Shown here: piece by piece, positions 49,883 through 50,364 of the stretch | Numbering within the stretch: position 1 is the first letter of the stretch | How the letters are laid out: each line of letters opens with the position of its first letter | NCBI GenBank assembly: GCA_041633555.1 | Contig: JBFKFZ010000020.1 | Coordinates: 1-50,364 of the forward strand | Direction: 5' to 3' | Length of the DNA stretch: 50,364 bases | DNA from: JAHEAO01 sp041633555 | GTDB lineage: Bacteria > Pseudomonadota > Alphaproteobacteria > Rhodobacterales > Rhodobacteraceae | Position numbers and translations under genes: made by a program | The notes under the pieces: generated by a model | Database searches by the model: none | What the model was told of the DNA's origin: nothing | What the model saw: the letters and a program-made list of their open reading frames with translations, nothing else

Positions 49883-50364
49883 CCGGCACGATCCGGTATG
49901 TCCTTCGCCAACCTGATAGCTTTGCCCAAGGCGCGCGCGCCGCCACGCTTTGCGAGATTATGGCCTTGTGCGCCGTCCTATGACAAAAATTGTTCGGAGA
50001 GCGTCTGGGCGCTTCGTCGATGACCAGCCGTTCACTTGCCCCCCGGGGATGAAGTTGATCGACGAAGACCTGTTTCTTGGTAGTAGGCTGCCTTTCCCCC
50101 GTGGCGCGAGCCGAACAGTCGGGCTAGGGTGCGGACCCGTTTCGACGAGATCGTCCTCCTGATTGTAAGTGTTGAGTACTGGGCGCTCGATCTCTGGGTC
50201 GATCGCCATGGCAATATTCTTGAACATGTTGGGGTCGCGGAGTGAAACCCGCTGCAGCCGCCTCCCTCCCACGCGCCGAGAAATTGCAATCCCCACTTGA
50301 AAATAGCAAAGCCAGCACGATCATCATGGGAAGGTGACCCAGAAACGCCCTTTTGGGAGATTAA
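49883..50364. other. Right-edge region without a recognised gene
   Basis: In these 482 bases I find only short open frames on both strands without recognisable domains. One plus-strand frame ends at 50244 (from about 50132, EYWALDLWVDRHGNILEHVG and so on) and one minus-strand frame covers 49958-50296 (MFKNIAMAIDPEIERP inside). They overlap, and neither has a convincing start or length. Base composition is less GC-rich near the edge. The segment may be the end of a gene or element lying mostly outside the window. Confidence 0.4.

Noticed and set aside
1..50364. CRISPR arrays, tRNA and rRNA genes
   Set aside because: No regularly spaced direct repeats, no cloverleaf-like intergenic segments and no rRNA-like stretches were seen on reading both strands; most gaps are too short to hold them.

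Overview
The window reads as about 50 kb of chromosome from a GC-rich alphaproteobacterium, most likely a member of the Rhodobacteraceae (Rhodobacter/Paracoccus relatives). The main reasons are a 14-subunit nuo locus interrupted by small Rhodobacterales-type genes (DUF5337, DUF5333, MAPEG, DUF3291 and CMD-like proteins), a NuoE with a long C-terminal tail, and birA, coaX and rnj directly after nuoN. The family-level assignment is an inference. No rRNA, tRNA, CRISPR array or intact insertion sequence was seen.

Region 1 (1-8.8 kb) is a mosaic. It holds a HAD-type phosphatase cut by the left edge, a sugar-kinase tail fused to the first part of an IS630-type transposase, and a winged-helix/Fic protein preceded by an AT-richer leader carrying a repeated TCGTTTCA box. 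These are followed by a possible transposase scar, moaA, a lipoprotein with an acyl-CoA synthetase, a frameshifted glutathione S-transferase and a multi-spanning membrane protein. Region 2 (8.8-14.8 kb) has the minus-strand set glmU-glmS-(AlkD-like), which makes UDP-GlcNAc precursors, then gph and a DegT/DnrJ-type aminotransferase on the plus strand.

Region 3 (14.8-23.1 kb) is a leucine/isovalerate catabolic operon: ivd, mccB, a macro-domain protein, mccA, a glutathione S-transferase, HMG-CoA lyase, an enoyl-CoA hydratase and a small membrane protein. It has a readable promoter with a palindromic operator over the -10. The enzymes take isovaleryl-CoA through 3-methylcrotonyl-CoA, 3-methylglutaconyl-CoA and HMG-CoA to acetoacetate and acetyl-CoA.

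Region 4 (23.2-44.4 kb) is the complete nuoA-N set for respiratory complex I, with fourteen extra genes between the subunits. Most are small membrane proteins or lipoproteins, plus a sulfotransferase between nuoC and nuoD. NuoE and a membrane-anchored neighbour share nearly the same helix-hairpin-helix-like C-terminal domain, and NuoL carries a roughly 110-residue Ala/Glu/His-rich insert. Many genes overlap by 1-10 bases (ATGA, TGATG, TTGA), suggesting one translationally coupled unit.

Region 5 (44.4-50.4 kb) has birA (which could biotinylate MccA), coaX and rnj, then a convergent DEAD-box helicase with a hairpin just before its start, an OsmC-type protein and an unassigned right edge. REP-like palindromes with the loop CTTGA occur at 38640 and 47628.
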